Shown here piece after piece: positions 62,345 to 64,000 of a stretch of 64,000 bases of DNA (positions are counted from its first letter, which is position 1; each line of letters starts with the position of its first letter). This stretch comes from Bifidobacterium miconis (GTDB taxonomy: Bacteria; Actinomycetota; Actinomycetes; Actinomycetales; Bifidobacteriaceae), in assembly GCF_019331735.1 (NCBI RefSeq), contig NZ_JAHBBH010000003.1, positions 1 to 64,000 of the forward strand. The letters are read 5' to 3'. Below the pieces are notes generated by a model that searched no databases, was not told the origin of the DNA, and was given only the letters and a program-made list of their open reading frames with translations. Made by a program: the position numbers and the translations under genes.

Positions 62345-64000
62345 ATGTCTCTGGACACATCATTGGGGAAACGGTCGGTCGCATCCGGCCAAGCACGTCT
62401 TCTGGACGGGCTGCGCGAGCGGGACACCGGCATCTACGCTCGATTCTGGAATGTGCTGCGCATCGCGCGACTGCCCATCGCATGGATCATCGGCTATCTG
62501 GCACTGCGGATCGTACTGGTCCGTTTTTCGATCGACGCCACCACGTACAGCGCTCGCCTGTACACCGGCGACGTGGGCTTCGTGACCGTGGTGCTGCCGT
62601 TCGTGACGTTCACGCTGGCGAACGCCGGCCTGACGGCGGTGTCCACGTTCGTCAGCTACGTCTGCTCGTCGCTGATCGACCGGCGGATGCGCCGCGCCGT
62701 GTGGCGCAGGATCCTCACGCTGCCGCTGTCGTTCTTTGAACGCAACCGGCCCAAGGAGCTCATCTCCCGCGTGGTCTCGGATGTGGAGAGCGTCAGCCAG
62801 CTGGTGGTGAACGTGGTGCTGGAGCTCATCGTGCAGGTGTACTCGCTGTGGGCCGTGCTCGACACCGTCGGCACTTACGATCCGCGCCTGACCTGGGCGC
62901 TGGCCGCCACGCTGCCGCTGTTCGTGGCCGTCCACTTCGTGTTCGGCAAGCTGTCGTACAGCATTGCGGACCGCACGAACACCGCCAACGCCGAATTCAC
63001 GCGCAACCTGTCGGAAACCGTGACGCATGCGGACGTCGTGAAGGCGAACGGGCGCGAATCCCGGGAGGCGGCGCGCAGCGCCTCGCGCATCCAGGACCTG
63101 TACCGGTACACCGTCAAGGGCAGCTGGGTCTCGCAGCTCAGCTCCCCGGCGTTTGCGATCGCAACCGCGATACAGTTCACCGTCGTGGCGCTCGTGGGAC
63201 GATCCTTCCTCGCCTCCGGCGCCATCAACGCGCAGCAGTGGGTGGCGTTCTTCATGTTCTCCAGCCAGATCATCTCGCTGGCGTCCATCGGCTACTGGAG
63301 TTCGTTCAAGGGAGCGCAGGGTTCGATCAACCGCATCTCGCACATCGCCGAGCGGCATGGCGAGGACGACGGCACAGGCGTTCCCGTCGACGACCTGCAC
63401 GGCGACATCGTACTGGACAAGGTCTCGTTCGCCTATGGCGACCGCCGTCCGCTGGACGGACTGTCCGCGACGATCCCGGCGGGAAAGGTCACCGCAATCG
63501 TCGGGAAGTCCGGCGCCGGCAAGACGACGTTGCTGACGCTGCTCGACCGTCTGCGCACGCCGGACTCCGGTTCGGTTCGCGTAGCGAACGAGAGCGCCGG
63601 CGCGGCGGACGCCGCGACCGACATACAGGACTATGCGCTCGACTCCTACCGCAATGCCGTGGTGTTCGTGCCGCAGGGCAACGTGTTTTTCGAAGGCACC
63701 ATACGGCAGAACCTGCTGTACGGCGCGAACCGAACCGTGAGCGACGACGAGATCGAACGGGCGATCGACGCCGTGGGCGCCGGCGGTCTGTTGCGTGCGC
63801 TGGACGGCGGGCTCGATCACCGGCTTGCGGAGTCCGGCGAAGGACTGTCCGGCGGCGAGCGGCAGCTGCTCGCGCTGGTCCGGGCCGTGCTGAAACGCCC
63901 GCAGATATTGCTGCTGGACGAGGCACTGAGCGACCTTGACGCCGACAGGCGCGAAACCGCATGGTCGGGACTTCGCAAGTTGACCGGGGGTGCGACCATC
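62345..64000 (+). CDS. ABC exporter, TM-ATPase half-transporter (3' end beyond window)
   Basis: 552 codons are visible. Six TM segments of the type 1 exporter fold span about residues 35-330 ('LPIAWIIGYLALRIVLVRF', 'VVLPFVTFTLANAGLTAV', 'LTWALAATLPLFVAVHFVFG'). The ATPase domain follows with Walker A 'IVGKSGAGKTTLLTLLDRL', Q-loop 'VVFVPQGNVFFEGTIRQNL', signature 'LSGGERQLLALVRAVL' and Walker B 'ILLLDEALSDLDAD'; the last visible residues precede the switch His. Substrate unknown; such half-transporters export peptides, lipids or drugs. GAGGGG lies about 11 bases before the ATG at 62345. Confidence 0.9.
   Translation, partial: MSLDTSLGKRSVASGQARLLDGLRERDTGIYARFWNVLRIARLPIAWIIGYLALRIVLVRFSIDATTYSARLYTGDVGFVTVVLPFVTFTLANAGLTAVSTFVSYVCSSLIDRRMRRAVWRRILTLPLSFFERNRPKELISRVVSDVESVSQLVVNVVLELIVQVYSLWAVLDTVGTYDPRLTWALAATLPLFVAVHFVFGKLSYSIADRTNTANAEFTRNLSETVTHADVVKANGRESREAARSASRIQDLYRYTVKGSWVSQLSSPAFAIATAIQFTVVALVGRSFLASGAINAQQWVAFFMFSSQIISLASIGYWSSFKGAQGSINRISHIAERHGEDDGTGVPVDDLHGDIVLDKVSFAYGDRRPLDGLSATIPAGKVTAIVGKSGAGKTTLLTLLDRLRTPDSGSVRVANESAGAADAATDIQDYALDSYRNAVVFVPQGNVFFEGTIRQNLLYGANRTVSDDEIERAIDAVGAGGLLRALDGGLDHRLAESGEGLSGGERQLLALVRAVLKRPQILLLDEALSDLDADRRETAWSGLRKLTGGATI

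Overview
The window is chromosomal DNA from a high-GC actinobacterium, almost certainly a Bifidobacterium. The evidence is the gene set and its order: an unbroken argC-argJ-argB-argD-argF-argR run followed by argG and argH; rsfS-glmU-tRNA-Gln-prs-nadD-proA-glyA; tlyA-recN-nadK-trkH/A neighbours; pheS-pheT; lpd followed by DUF4191 and a type I glnA. Third codon positions are strongly GC-biased and several promoters share a TAGACT -10. I cannot name the species from sequence alone. No prophage, insertion sequence or CRISPR array is visible; the window is mostly core genome with a few accessory or fast-evolving genes.

Layout. 1-375 holds five copies of a short helically phased repeat and possibly the start of a gene running off the left edge. 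376-4746 (minus): amino-acid permease, GH13 glycosidase, histidine phosphatase, rsfS. 4822-11837 (minus): glmU, tRNA-Gln, prs, nadD with a conserved partner, proA, glyA. thrC (plus) follows. 13679-17322 (minus): HAD phosphatase, recN and nadK, the last two behind a promoter whose -35 is overlapped by a LexA-type box. 17603-19799 (plus): TrkH/TrkA potassium uptake. 19807-25311 (minus): tlyA, a 51-aa ORF, a NagD-type HAD phosphatase, an Arg/Asp/Gly-rich TPR protein and tyrS. 25426-29374 (minus): a CmpB-type membrane protein with an HD hydrolase, then a rhodanese-TusA-DsrE fusion next to a MoeB/ThiF-type E1 enzyme (a sulfur-relay pair). 29455-38737 (minus): the arginine regulon, with paired ARG boxes before argC and argG and a 56-bp perfect palindrome between argG and argH.

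38956-44597 (minus): DUF4190 protein, pheST, a SpoU-type RNA methyltransferase. 44895-51066 (minus): a secreted 1066-aa coiled-coil/CAP/DUF5648 protein and a MacB-like ABC transporter. 51256-54830 (minus): a TPP-riboswitch-controlled ECF transporter (YkoE S component and a YkoD-YkoC fusion). 54989-56356: M20 dipeptidase. 56465-61439 (plus): DUF3043 protein, lpd, DUF4191 protein, glnA. The right end has a DUF3592 protein and an ABC exporter cut by the window edge after an AT-rich upstream region.

A dispersed REP-like double-hairpin element occurs five times between genes (2059, 28461, 38844, 57130 and, inverted, 57210), with covarying hairpin arms. The observations most worth following are this repeat family, the phased repeat array at the left end, the 56-bp palindrome, the Arg/Asp/Gly-rich TPR protein, and the coiled-coil/CAP protein whose central domain is compositionally distinct.
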